A DNA stretch of 6,027 nucleotides from an uncultured Clostridia bacterium (GCA_946183095.1 CAMHBE010000132.1:1-6027); one strand, 5' to 3'. Positions 1 through 5,787 are shown, numbered from the stretch's first letter. Translations and numbers: made by a program. The notes: a model not told the origin generated them from the sequence alone.

Positions 1-70
1 AGAGCGCGCAGCTCTGGTCCCGTCCGGAAGGACAGCGCGAACGCGCCGCTGCACCGGTTTTATTGTCCTA
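1..70. other. Gene-free left edge with small GC-rich hairpins
   Basis: No coding frame with a start, ribosome site and plausible protein is visible here. On the plus strand three short hairpins follow one another: AGAGC/GCTCT at 1-15, GTCC/GGAC closed by a GGAA (GNRA-type) tetraloop at 22-33, and CAGCG/CGCTG at 33-51 with two further inner pairs. A T-rich stretch (TTTTATT) begins about 6 nt after the last stem. This could be the end of a structured RNA or a weak terminator for something entering from the left on the plus strand. It is also simply the 3' flank of the deaminase gene. The TCC-GGAA-GGA tip resembles the SRP RNA apical loop, but the flanking bases do not match that family. Confidence 0.3.
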
Positions 71-706
71 TTATTCCGAAAGTGTATCGAACATTGCGGC
101 AATGCTGTCAAATACTTCGGCAACGGGAGTTCCCGCATCTACGAACTTCTGCGCGATCTTCTCGTTGTACAGCTTATAGGCTGCCGACGCGCCCGAGGGA
201 TACATCTCCATGAAGCTCTTATATACCTCACTGGACGTGCCGTTGTAGGTCAGCTCCACACAGCCTTGCAGCGCTATCTGGACGTTTGCGAGGAATACGT
301 CGGCAAATTCCACAGCGACAGCTTTCTTGCTCGCGTAGGCATTCTTGACGCAGATGTCGGACGCTCCCGCCCACGCGTCATGCGCCGCGACCTTAACACG
401 TTTGAGGTTGCTCATGATGATTGTGCCGATGCACATGGGGCAAGGCTCCATTGACGTGTAGAGCGTGTAGTTCGCAAGATCGGGGTATTTCACTATATCG
501 AGCTGCTGTATGCACGCTGTTTCGGCATGATCGACCTTGCAGTTCGGGAAGCGCTTGCTGGAAATATAATGGTTGCGCCCCTCGGAGAGGATATTCCCCG
601 CATCATCGGCTATTATCGCCGCAATGGGGAGATTGCCCTCGCGGAAAGACTCCCAGCCGAGTTCAAACACTTTCTGCCAGAGACTGTCGAGTTCCGTAAA
701 CTTCAT
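71..706 (-). CDS. Zinc-dependent nucleoside/base deaminase, CDA superfamily
   Basis: A 211-residue protein of the cytidine/deoxycytidylate deaminase superfamily, probably cytosolic, which hydrolytically removes an amino group from a nucleobase or nucleoside. The zinc-site motifs are plain: H60-A-E62 (His ligand and catalytic Glu) and P88-C-P-M-C92 (Cys89 and Cys92 ligands), preceded by the substrate-loop stretch GNLPIAAIIAD. The fold core ends near residue 150; the remaining 55-60 residues are a longer tail than in typical GuaD- or TadA-type enzymes of about 150-160 residues. Guanine-deaminase-like, tRNA adenosine and cytosine substrates cannot be told apart by eye, so no symbol is given. The ATG at 706 is chosen over the in-frame GTG at 715, because AAAGGA (717-722) is 10 nt from the ATG but only 1 nt from the GTG. 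It lies 35 nt behind xylB with no terminator between, so the two are probably co-transcribed. Confidence 0.85.
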   Translation of the reverse strand: MKFTELDSLWQKVFELGWESFREGNLPIAAIIADDAGNILSEGRNHYISSKRFPNCKVDHAETACIQQLDIVKYPDLANYTLYTSMEPCPMCIGTIIMSNLKRVKVAAHDAWAGASDICVKNAYASKKAVAVEFADVFLANVQIALQGCVELTYNGTSSEVYKSFMEMYPSGASAAYKLYNEKIAQKFVDAGTPVAEVFDSIAAMFDTLSE

Positions 707-716
707 AGAGATCACT

Positions 717-722
717 TCCTTT
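717..722 (-). promoter_or_regulatory. Ribosome binding site of the deaminase gene
   Basis: Read on the minus strand this is AAAGGA, 10 nt before the ATG at 706. It decides the start: the upstream in-frame GTG (715-713) practically abuts it and would be too close for initiation. Confidence 0.75.
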
Positions 723-741
723 CACAATGCCGTTTTGTTTG

Positions 742-2265
742 TCAGAGTTCCGCAAGCTCCGCGAACGTCTGCTTCATTCTCGGATAGAGCTTTCTGTACA
801 GTTCATAGACTTTCTCGTATTTGTCGCTGTTCTCCGCTATGGGCTGCTGCACCTTGTCTTCCTTTATGACAGCCTTGCACGCTTCGGGAACACTGCCGTA
901 GATGCCCGTTCCCACCGCCGCGAGGAGCGCAACGCCGAGTGCGGGACCCTCCTTGTTCTGCGTAGTCTTTACGGGGCAGCCGTACAGGTCTGCGAGCATC
1001 TGCCTCCACAGCGGTGAAGTTCCGCCGCCTCCGCAAGCCATCATGTCGCTGACGTTTATGCGCATCTCACGCATTACTTCCACGCAGTCGCGCAGGGAGT
1101 ACGAAACGCCCTCCATGACCGCCCTTATCATGTCTTTCTTCTTGTGCATGGTCGAAAGCCCTATGAATGCTCCGCGGGCGTTCGGGTCAAGGTGCGGGGT
1201 GCGTTCGCCGTTCAGATACGGCATATACATCAGTTTGTTTGCGCCGATCGGGACATCCATTGCAGCCTTGTCGGTAAGGTAGTAGGGATCCACGCCCATA
1301 TCTATCGCCGTTTCCATTTCACTCCAGCAGAGGTTGTCACGGAACCATTTCAGCGACAGACCCGCGCTCTGTGTAACGCCCATGACGTGCCAGCATCCCG
1401 GCACCGCGCAGCAGAACGTGTGTACTCTGCCTTTTTTGTCTATGGAGATGTCGGAGGTATGCGCGAATACCACGCCGCTCGAACCGATAGTCGTGAATGC
1501 CGTTCCGTCGGTGACAACGCCCGTTCCGACTGCTGCGGCAGCGTTGTCTCCCGCGCCGCCGACGACGGGAGTTCCCTCGGCGAGACCGGTCATTTCGGCA
1601 ACTTTCTTTGTCACCTTGCCGGTTATCTCCGGGCTTTCGTAGACCTTCGCGAGCAGGGACTTGTCGATACCGAGCTTGCCCAGCACCTCGTCCGACCACT
1701 GACGTTTCGGGATATCGAGGAGCTGCATACCCGACGCGTCGGAAACTTCCGTTGCGAACTCGCCTGTCAGCATGAACCTGATGTAGTCTTTCGGCAGCAG
1801 GATATGGGCACAGCGTTCGTAGTTCTTCGGCTCGTTGTTCTTGACCCACATTATCTTCGCGGCGGTGAAGCCTGTTATAGCAGGATTTGCGGTGATCTCC
1901 ACAAGTCTTTCGTGCCCGACTTTAGAGGTTATCTCGTCAACTTCCTTTGCCGTGCGCTGATCGCACCAGATGATGCTCTTGCGGATAACTTTGCAGTCCT
2001 TGTCGAGCATTACCAGACCGTGCATCTGTCCCGAAAGACCGATGCCCTTTATCTCCGACGCGGGAACTCCGCTTTCCGCGATAACATCCGAGATACCGCT
2101 GACGGACGCTCTCCACCAGTCTTCGGGGTCCTGTTCCGCGTAGCCGTTCTGCGGCGTATAGAGCGGGTATTCGTAGGTCGCTGACGCGAGCGCGTTCCCC
2201 TCTTCGTCGAAAAGCACCGTTTTTGTGCCTGATGTGCCGATATCGACACCCATGATGTATGCCAT
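742..2265 (-). CDS. xylB: Xylulokinase (FGGY carbohydrate kinase)
   Basis: A 507-residue FGGY-family sugar kinase, of normal length for xylulokinase. It would phosphorylate D-xylulose with ATP to xylulose 5-phosphate, feeding pentoses into the pentose phosphate or phosphoketolase route in the cytosol. The N-terminal actin-like ATPase domain opens with GVDIGTSGTKT (Asp8, phosphate-1 loop). The SGQMHG motif at 78-83 matches the xylulose-binding Met-His of XylB enzymes, and WCDQRT follows at about 100-105. GGAGDN at 236-241 holds the presumed catalytic base Asp240, and CGGGGTSPLWRQ from 411 is the C-terminal nucleotide-binding motif. The ATG at 2265 sits 9 nt after AAAGGA (2275-2280); an in-frame TTG at 2283 lies upstream of that site and is rejected. 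A consensus promoter lies directly upstream and the deaminase gene follows 35 nt downstream. Sugar specificity inside FGGY kinases is not certain by eye, but the SGQMHG motif and overall match favour xylulose. No xylose isomerase or transporter gene is in view. Confidence 0.88.
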   Translation of the reverse strand: MAYIMGVDIGTSGTKTVLFDEEGNALASATYEYPLYTPQNGYAEQDPEDWWRASVSGISDVIAESGVPASEIKGIGLSGQMHGLVMLDKDCKVIRKSIIWCDQRTAKEVDEITSKVGHERLVEITANPAITGFTAAKIMWVKNNEPKNYERCAHILLPKDYIRFMLTGEFATEVSDASGMQLLDIPKRQWSDEVLGKLGIDKSLLAKVYESPEITGKVTKKVAEMTGLAEGTPVVGGAGDNAAAAVGTGVVTDGTAFTTIGSSGVVFAHTSDISIDKKGRVHTFCCAVPGCWHVMGVTQSAGLSLKWFRDNLCWSEMETAIDMGVDPYYLTDKAAMDVPIGANKLMYMPYLNGERTPHLDPNARGAFIGLSTMHKKKDMIRAVMEGVSYSLRDCVEVMREMRINVSDMMACGGGGTSPLWRQMLADLYGCPVKTTQNKEGPALGVALLAAVGTGIYGSVPEACKAVIKEDKVQQPIAENSDKYEKVYELYRKLYPRMKQTFAELAEL

Positions 2266-2274
2266 TGCTATCAA

Positions 2275-2280
2275 TCCTTT
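2275..2280 (-). promoter_or_regulatory. Ribosome binding site of xylB
   Basis: AAAGGA on the minus strand, 9 nt before the ATG at 2265. The TTG at 2283 is upstream of it and therefore not the start. Confidence 0.8.
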
Positions 2281-2300
2281 CAAAAATTATTACTAAATTT

Positions 2301-2329
2301 ATTATAATACATATACCTCGTTTTGTCAA
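2301..2329 (-). promoter_or_regulatory. Sigma-A promoter of the xylB operon
   Basis: On the minus strand: TTGACA (2329-2324), an exact 17-nt spacer, then TATAAT (2306-2301). Both hexamers are perfect consensus. The expected transcription start is near 2294, giving a leader of roughly 29 nt that contains only the ribosome site. There is no room for an attenuator or riboswitch in this leader. Confidence 0.88.
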
Positions 2330-2334
2330 TAGTT

Positions 2335-2348
2335 GCTAAATATTTTGC
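2335..2348. promoter_or_regulatory. Near-palindrome between divergent promoters
   Basis: GCTAAATATTTTGC is a 14-bp dyad with 12 of 14 positions symmetric. It begins 6 bp upstream of the xylB -35 box and lies between the two divergent promoters, where a regulator could act on xylB or on both. AT-rich DNA gives such dyads by chance, so this is only a candidate operator. Confidence 0.25.
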
Positions 2349-2381
2349 GGCGGGAATTGGCACTTCATCAGCGAATTTTAC

Positions 2382-2410
2382 TTGACTTTTGTGTAAAAAT
2401 CTGCTATTAT
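2382..2410 (+). promoter_or_regulatory. Sigma-A promoter of the Tim44-like/SPFH cassette
   Basis: TTGACT (2382-2387), a 17-nt spacer and TATTAT (2405-2410), with TG at 2402-2403 making an extended -10 (TGCTATTAT). Transcription should begin near 2417, leaving about 25 nt of leader before the first gene. It diverges from the xylB promoter, with 52 bp between the two -35 boxes. Confidence 0.85.
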
Positions 2411-2427
2411 AAAATAAGCAAATATTC

Positions 2428-2433
2428 GGGAGG
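2428..2433 (+). promoter_or_regulatory. Ribosome binding site for a TTG start
   Basis: GGGAGG, 9 nt before the TTG at 2443. It supports the non-ATG start, which is also the only one giving a complete signal peptide. Confidence 0.8.
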
Positions 2434-2442
2434 CAGAACATT

Positions 2443-3474
2443 TTGAAAAAGAAGATATCACTGATAGTATCGCTCATAATGGCGTGTGTCATGCTTTTCG
2501 GCATCTCCTCGCAGGCTTTTGACGCGAACGACTACGATTACAGCAGCGATTTCGGCGATTTCGGAGGCAGCGACTACGATTTCGGCAGAGACGACGATGA
2601 CGATTACAATACATACGGCTCGGGGACTACCTCCGGTGACGGCGGCGGAGGAGGCATGGGCGCGTTCATAGTTGTCGGTGTCATCATACTTATCATAGTC
2701 GTTGTTGCCATCTCACGCAGCAGTAAAAACGGCGGAAGCGGAGGAAATGACATGATAAATCCCACCGGCGGCGGAGTAAGACCCGCTAACGGCGGTCAGG
2801 GGCGCAATGTGAACCTGCCCGATCGCACCGCGGAGATAGAGCGTATAATAAAGCAGGACGATCCGAACTTCACTGCGGATGATTTCACCGCGTTCGTCAA
2901 GGAAGTATATATCGACATACAGACCGCATGGTGCAAGCGTGATCTCACACCCGTAAGACCCGTTATGCACACGAACCTCTACAATACCACGGAGAGACAG
3001 GTGCAGTCTAAGATAGACCAGCACGTTACATACCACTACGAGAGCATCGCGATAAACACCGCGTACCTCACGAGCTTCGTGCGCGACAACGAGTACGAAT
3101 ACCTCACCGCGTACCTGAACGCTCGCTACATAGACTACCAGACCGACGACAATACCGGCAACATCATACGCGGCGACCGCAACACACGCTGGGATTTCCG
3201 CTATAAGATGAAGTTCATGCGTACCGTCGGTGTCAAGACCATGAGCGCGGGTCAGAACAATATGCAGGGTCACAACTGCCCGAACTGCGGCGCTCCCCTC
3301 GAAATGTCAAGCTCCGGCGTGTGTGCTTACTGCGGCTCGACCGTTACCACAGGTCTTTACAGCTGGGTGCTCAGCGATTTCTCGACTATCAGGGATGACA
3401 CGAAGGACGACGGTATAAGAGTTTCCGGACAGAACGGGAACAGCGGCAATATCGGCAATAACGCGGGCAACTGA
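2443..3474 (+). CDS. Tim44-like membrane protein with C-terminal zinc ribbon
   Basis: A 343-residue envelope protein. Residues 1-25 are a clear signal peptide: K2-K4, a hydrophobic core, and S-Q-A25 fitting signal peptidase I. Residues 27-59 are strongly acidic and aromatic, with 12 Asp (a run of five at 50-54) and one Arg. A Gly-rich hinge leads to one membrane span at about 73-90, ending in basic residues (SRSSK), so the rest should be cytoplasmic. After a Gly-rich linker, residues about 130-265 look like a Tim44-like domain (pattern FTAFVKEVYIDIQTAW followed by KRDL). A zinc ribbon follows with Cys279, Cys282, Cys294 and Cys297. The tail is rich in Gly/Asn. The family is usually unassigned in bacteria; Tim44-like domains are known for membrane association and protein contacts. 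The TTG start is set by GGGAGG. It is the first gene of a three-gene cassette. The fold is inferred from pattern; the signal peptide, span and ribbon are directly visible. Confidence 0.82.
   Translation: MKKKISLIVSLIMACVMLFGISSQAFDANDYDYSSDFGDFGGSDYDFGRDDDDDYNTYGSGTTSGDGGGGGMGAFIVVGVIILIIVVVAISRSSKNGGSGGNDMINPTGGGVRPANGGQGRNVNLPDRTAEIERIIKQDDPNFTADDFTAFVKEVYIDIQTAWCKRDLTPVRPVMHTNLYNTTERQVQSKIDQHVTYHYESIAINTAYLTSFVRDNEYEYLTAYLNARYIDYQTDDNTGNIIRGDRNTRWDFRYKMKFMRTVGVKTMSAGQNNMQGHNCPNCGAPLEMSSSGVCAYCGSTVTTGLYSWVLSDFSTIRDDTKDDGIRVSGQNGNSGNIGNNAGN
3274..3297 (+). repeat. 24-bp direct repeat, copy 1 (zinc-ribbon knuckle)
   Basis: This 24-bp stretch encodes the N-C-P-N-C-G-A-P knuckle and is identical to 4095-4118 in the next gene, including synonymous positions. 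It reflects common descent or gene conversion between the two neighbouring genes. Confidence 0.7.
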
Positions 3475-3476
3475 TA

Positions 3477-4226
3477 ATGGAGCCCGTCTTCACCGCGCTG
3501 ATAATAGCGGGTGCAGTCATTGCCGCGGCAGCCGTGACAGTGCTCATTGTCCGTGCAAAGCTGAAGTCTGCCGCGAGAAAATACCTCGGCACCGACCTTA
3601 AAGGCGCGGCGGAGATGATAGGCAGGGGATTGCAGGACGAAGCGAACCTTCCGAAGCCGATATCCAACGTTTCGGAGATGTACCGTCCGAAGCTCGAACG
3701 GGACTTCCCCGCCATTACATACGAGCGGTTCACCGCGCTTGCCGAAGCTGTGCTGCTGTCGGTGCTCCGCGCGATAAGCTGCGGGAACGCGGACGGGCTC
3801 ACCGATGTCACCGACGCTATGCGCGAGAAGGTCGTGAGCATTATCGCAAACAATGCGCGCAAGGGCGTTACCGAGCACTACGACGATGTGACACTGCACC
3901 GCACGGCTATAGCGGATTACAGGAGCGGCGAGGATAAAGCCGTTGCCGTGTTCGAGATATCTTTCGGCTGTGAGCATTTCACCGAGGGCGGCAGAAAAAG
4001 CAAAGCACCCGTACACTGCGAACTTGCCGCAAGTGTGACGCTCTGCTACGGCAGGGAATTCGCCGAAAAGAGCATGACGCTTACCCGTTCCCATAACTGC
4101 CCGAACTGCGGCGCTCCCGTTTACGCGGTGGGCGGAAAGATGCTGCAATGCAGATACTGCGGCACGGGCATCACCGAGGATATCCACGGGAGCTGGCTCG
4201 CGGATTCGTTCAACCTAATAAAATAA
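3477..4226 (+). CDS. Membrane-anchored Tim44-like/zinc-ribbon paralogue
   Basis: A 249-residue protein with an uncleaved N-terminal membrane anchor (about residues 5-25, very Ala/Val/Ile rich), followed by RAKLK, which places the remainder in the cytoplasm. Residues about 70-200 form an alpha/beta region whose layout (TYERFTALAEAVLLSVLRAI, then paired strands) resembles a divergent Tim44-like domain. A zinc ribbon closes the protein at Cys208, Cys211, Cys225 and Cys228, with a short tail, HGSWLADSFNLI, that matches YSWVLSDFSTI after the ribbon of the preceding protein. The two are thus shared-architecture relatives, this one without signal peptide or acidic outer segment. Its ATG lies 2 nt after the upstream TGA (TGATAATG) and no good ribosome site is visible, so translational coupling is likely. 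Function unknown; a heteromer with its neighbour is an inference. Confidence 0.78.
   Translation: MEPVFTALIIAGAVIAAAAVTVLIVRAKLKSAARKYLGTDLKGAAEMIGRGLQDEANLPKPISNVSEMYRPKLERDFPAITYERFTALAEAVLLSVLRAISCGNADGLTDVTDAMREKVVSIIANNARKGVTEHYDDVTLHRTAIADYRSGEDKAVAVFEISFGCEHFTEGGRKSKAPVHCELAASVTLCYGREFAEKSMTLTRSHNCPNCGAPVYAVGGKMLQCRYCGTGITEDIHGSWLADSFNLIK
4095..4118 (+). repeat. 24-bp direct repeat, copy 2 (zinc-ribbon knuckle)
   Basis: Identical to 3274-3297 of the upstream gene. The flanking bases differ, so identity is confined to the first zinc knuckle. Confidence 0.7.
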
Positions 4227-4257
4227 GCAGAAATGTTTATGATAAATTATAGCAATG

Positions 4258-4263
4258 AAAGGA
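4258..4263 (+). promoter_or_regulatory. Ribosome binding site of the SPFH gene
   Basis: AAAGGA, 11 nt before the ATG at 4275, within a 48-nt AT-rich gap. No terminator is seen in the gap, so the SPFH gene is probably read from the upstream promoter. Confidence 0.7.
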
Positions 4264-4274
4264 AATGATAACCA

Positions 4275-5711
4275 ATGGGACTTATCAAAGCTGCAATAGG
4301 CGCTGTAGGCGGCACACTCGCCGATTCGTGGAAGGAAGCGATACACTGCGCGTCTATCGACAACAAGACACTGCTGAAGGTCGGCACAAAGATGAACGAC
4401 GGCTCCAGACGTTCGAGCAACACCAAAGGCACGGATAACTACATCAGCAACGGCTCGGCGATAATGGTCGAGACTGGCACCTGTATGCTGACCGTTGACA
4501 ACGGCAAGATCACCAATATAGTTACCGAGCCGGGTCAGTACATCCTCGACAACTCCTCCGCTCCGTCGATCTTTGCCGGTCAGATAAAGGATTCCCTCAA
4601 GGATGTCCTCAAAAGATTCACCTACGGCGGAACTCCCGCAGTTGAGCAGAAAGTCGTATATATCAACCTCCAGGAAATACCGAACCTGCTTTTCGGCACA
4701 AGCGAGCCGATGCCTTATTTCGACCCGTATTACAACACCTCCATTGAGCTGAAATGCTTCGGTACGTTCTCGATACAGATACCCGATGCGGAAGCCGCTG
4801 TGCGCTTCTACACAGAAGTTTGCCCGAAAGGTGTTGACGCGGGCGACCTTACCGCTCAGCAGGTGTTCGGCTCCGACCAGTACAAGGGCGAGTTCATTCA
4901 GGCATTGCTCGGCGGTCTGTCGGCACTTTCCGACCAGGGCGTTATGTACGCGAAGATACAGACAAAGCTCCCGCAGCTCGCGCAGGAAGCATCCCGCAAC
5001 GCCGTTGACTGGACTGAGAGAGGTTTCCGCATCAAGAGCGTGGCGTTCAGAGGACCCGTTACACTTTCCGAAGAATCGAAGAAGCGTCTCGGTGCGCGTC
5101 TCGAAGCGGATACACAGCTTGACCCCAACGTTCAGCGCGCAATGATGAACAAGAGCATCGCTAACGGCATCGAGGCTATGGGTTCCAACCCCGGCAGCGG
5201 CGGCGGAATGATGGGTGTCATGGGCATGGGTCAGATGATGAACATGGGCGCCAACCTGCTCAACAGCTATCCCGCCCAGACCGCACAGCCCCAGCAGCCC
5301 GTTCAGCAGCAGCCTCAGGCGGCTCCCGCGGCGGCAGGGTGGAAGTGCCCCGAATGCGGTGCCGAGGGCAACAGCGGTAAGTTCTGCTCTTCCTGCGGCA
5401 AGCCTAAGCCTGCGGATCCCGAAAGCTGGATATGCCCGAGCTGCGGCGCGAGCAATACCACCAACTTCTGCACCAACTGCGGCACGAAAAAGGGAACGCA
5501 GAAGGCAGAAGCTGCATCACCCGCCGAGTGGAAGTGCGAGTGCGGTGCAACGAACACAACGAAGTTCTGCTCCAACTGCGGCAAGCCCAAGCCCGCTGCA
5601 CCCAAGAAATATAAGTGCGACAAGTGCGGCTGGGTACCCGCCGATCCCGAGCATCCCCCGAAGTTCTGCCCGGAGTGCGGCGACCCGTTCGACGAGAACG
5701 ACGCGATGTGA
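4275..5711 (+). CDS. SPFH/band-7 protein with four zinc ribbons (YdjI type)
   Basis: A 478-residue protein. The start MGLIKAAIGAVGG...DSWKE is typical of YdjI-type SPFH proteins and could be an amphipathic membrane-contact helix; no transmembrane span or signal peptide is seen. The SPFH domain covers roughly residues 25-270 and probably assembles into membrane-bound oligomers. Then come a Met-rich hinge (seven Met in 312-324) and a Gln/Pro/Ala linker (about 334-354). Four ribbons follow: C358/C361/C371/C374, C387/C390/C399/C402, C421/C423/C432/C435, and a rubredoxin-like C448/C451/C465/C468 (CDKCGW, CPECGDPF). The third has C-x-C instead of C-x2-C. Older annotations call such proteins 'virion core protein', which is misleading. 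The B. subtilis relative YdjI is encoded with PspA in an envelope-stress operon; here the partners are two Tim44-like zinc-ribbon membrane proteins. It ends with tandem TGA-TAA stops, followed by an intrinsic terminator. Family call firm, cellular role inferred. Confidence 0.85.
   Translation: MGLIKAAIGAVGGTLADSWKEAIHCASIDNKTLLKVGTKMNDGSRRSSNTKGTDNYISNGSAIMVETGTCMLTVDNGKITNIVTEPGQYILDNSSAPSIFAGQIKDSLKDVLKRFTYGGTPAVEQKVVYINLQEIPNLLFGTSEPMPYFDPYYNTSIELKCFGTFSIQIPDAEAAVRFYTEVCPKGVDAGDLTAQQVFGSDQYKGEFIQALLGGLSALSDQGVMYAKIQTKLPQLAQEASRNAVDWTERGFRIKSVAFRGPVTLSEESKKRLGARLEADTQLDPNVQRAMMNKSIANGIEAMGSNPGSGGGMMGVMGMGQMMNMGANLLNSYPAQTAQPQQPVQQQPQAAPAAAGWKCPECGAEGNSGKFCSSCGKPKPADPESWICPSCGASNTTNFCTNCGTKKGTQKAEAASPAEWKCECGATNTTKFCSNCGKPKPAAPKKYKCDKCGWVPADPEHPPKFCPECGDPFDENDAM
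5340..5678 (+). repeat. Four tandem zinc-ribbon units in the SPFH tail
   Basis: The units begin at Trp/Tyr-x-Cys: 5340 (W356), 5427 (W385), 5529 (W419) and 5610 (Y446). Units 1 and 3 are closest, sharing the pattern KFCS-x-CGKPKP; unit 2 is NFCTNCGTKK; unit 4 is longer between Cys pairs (13 residues against 8-9) and rubredoxin-like. Unit 3 lacks one codon between its first two Cys. The pattern suggests duplication of a short ribbon module, with a separate terminal ribbon. Confidence 0.75.
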
Positions 5712-5738
5712 TAACGCAGATGCCGTGTGAATAGAAAT

Positions 5739-5770
5739 ACCGCCGGGATAAAGATGTTCCGGCGGTTTTT
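5739..5770 (+). terminator. Intrinsic terminator of the cassette
   Basis: A CCGCCGG (5740-5746) / CCGGCGG (5759-5765) stem, extended outward by an A-T pair and inward by four weaker pairs (two of them G-U), around an AAGA loop. It is followed directly by TTTTT (5766-5770). It lies 28 nt after the SPFH stop codon. Confidence 0.9.
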
Positions 5771-5787
5771 ATGTCAGGCGCTGACAT
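5771..5787. promoter_or_regulatory. Perfect palindrome over a -35 box, candidate operator
   Basis: ATGTCAG-GCG-CTGACAT: two 7-bp arms, exactly inverted, around 3 bp. The right arm contains the CTGACA -35 box (5781-5786) of the promoter downstream, so a dimeric DNA-binding protein here would block RNA polymerase. The regulator cannot be named from the sequence. Confidence 0.55.

Noticed and set aside
17..51. SRP (4.5S) RNA apical domain
   Set aside because: The TCC-GGAA-GGA tip fits, but the conserved asymmetric-loop bases and pairing outside the tip do not.
707..715. GTG at 715 as deaminase start
   Set aside because: AAAGGA ends 1 nt before it, too close; the ATG at 706 has 10-nt spacing.
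1144..2184. Long open frame (346 codons) on the plus strand opposite xylB
   Set aside because: It mirrors the xylB reading frame, has no ribosome site or recognisable motif, and its composition (His/Arg-rich) is typical of antisense shadows in GC-rich genes.
2266..2283. TTG at 2283 as xylB start
   Set aside because: It precedes the ribosome site AAAGGA (2275-2280); the ATG at 2265 is correctly spaced and gives the usual FGGY N-terminus.
2713..3273. 186-codon minus-strand frame opposite the Tim44-like gene
   Set aside because: Shadow of a supported gene; its valine-rich translation comes from the reverse complement of Asp/Tyr/Asn codons.
3357..4187. 276-codon minus-strand frame across the first two cassette genes
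   Set aside because: It runs antisense across the junction of two well-supported genes and has no start signals or domain pattern.
4227..4274. Separate promoter for the SPFH gene (TATGAT at 4238-4243)
   Set aside because: No -35 box at 16-18 nt spacing and no extended -10; with no terminator upstream, readthrough is the simpler reading.
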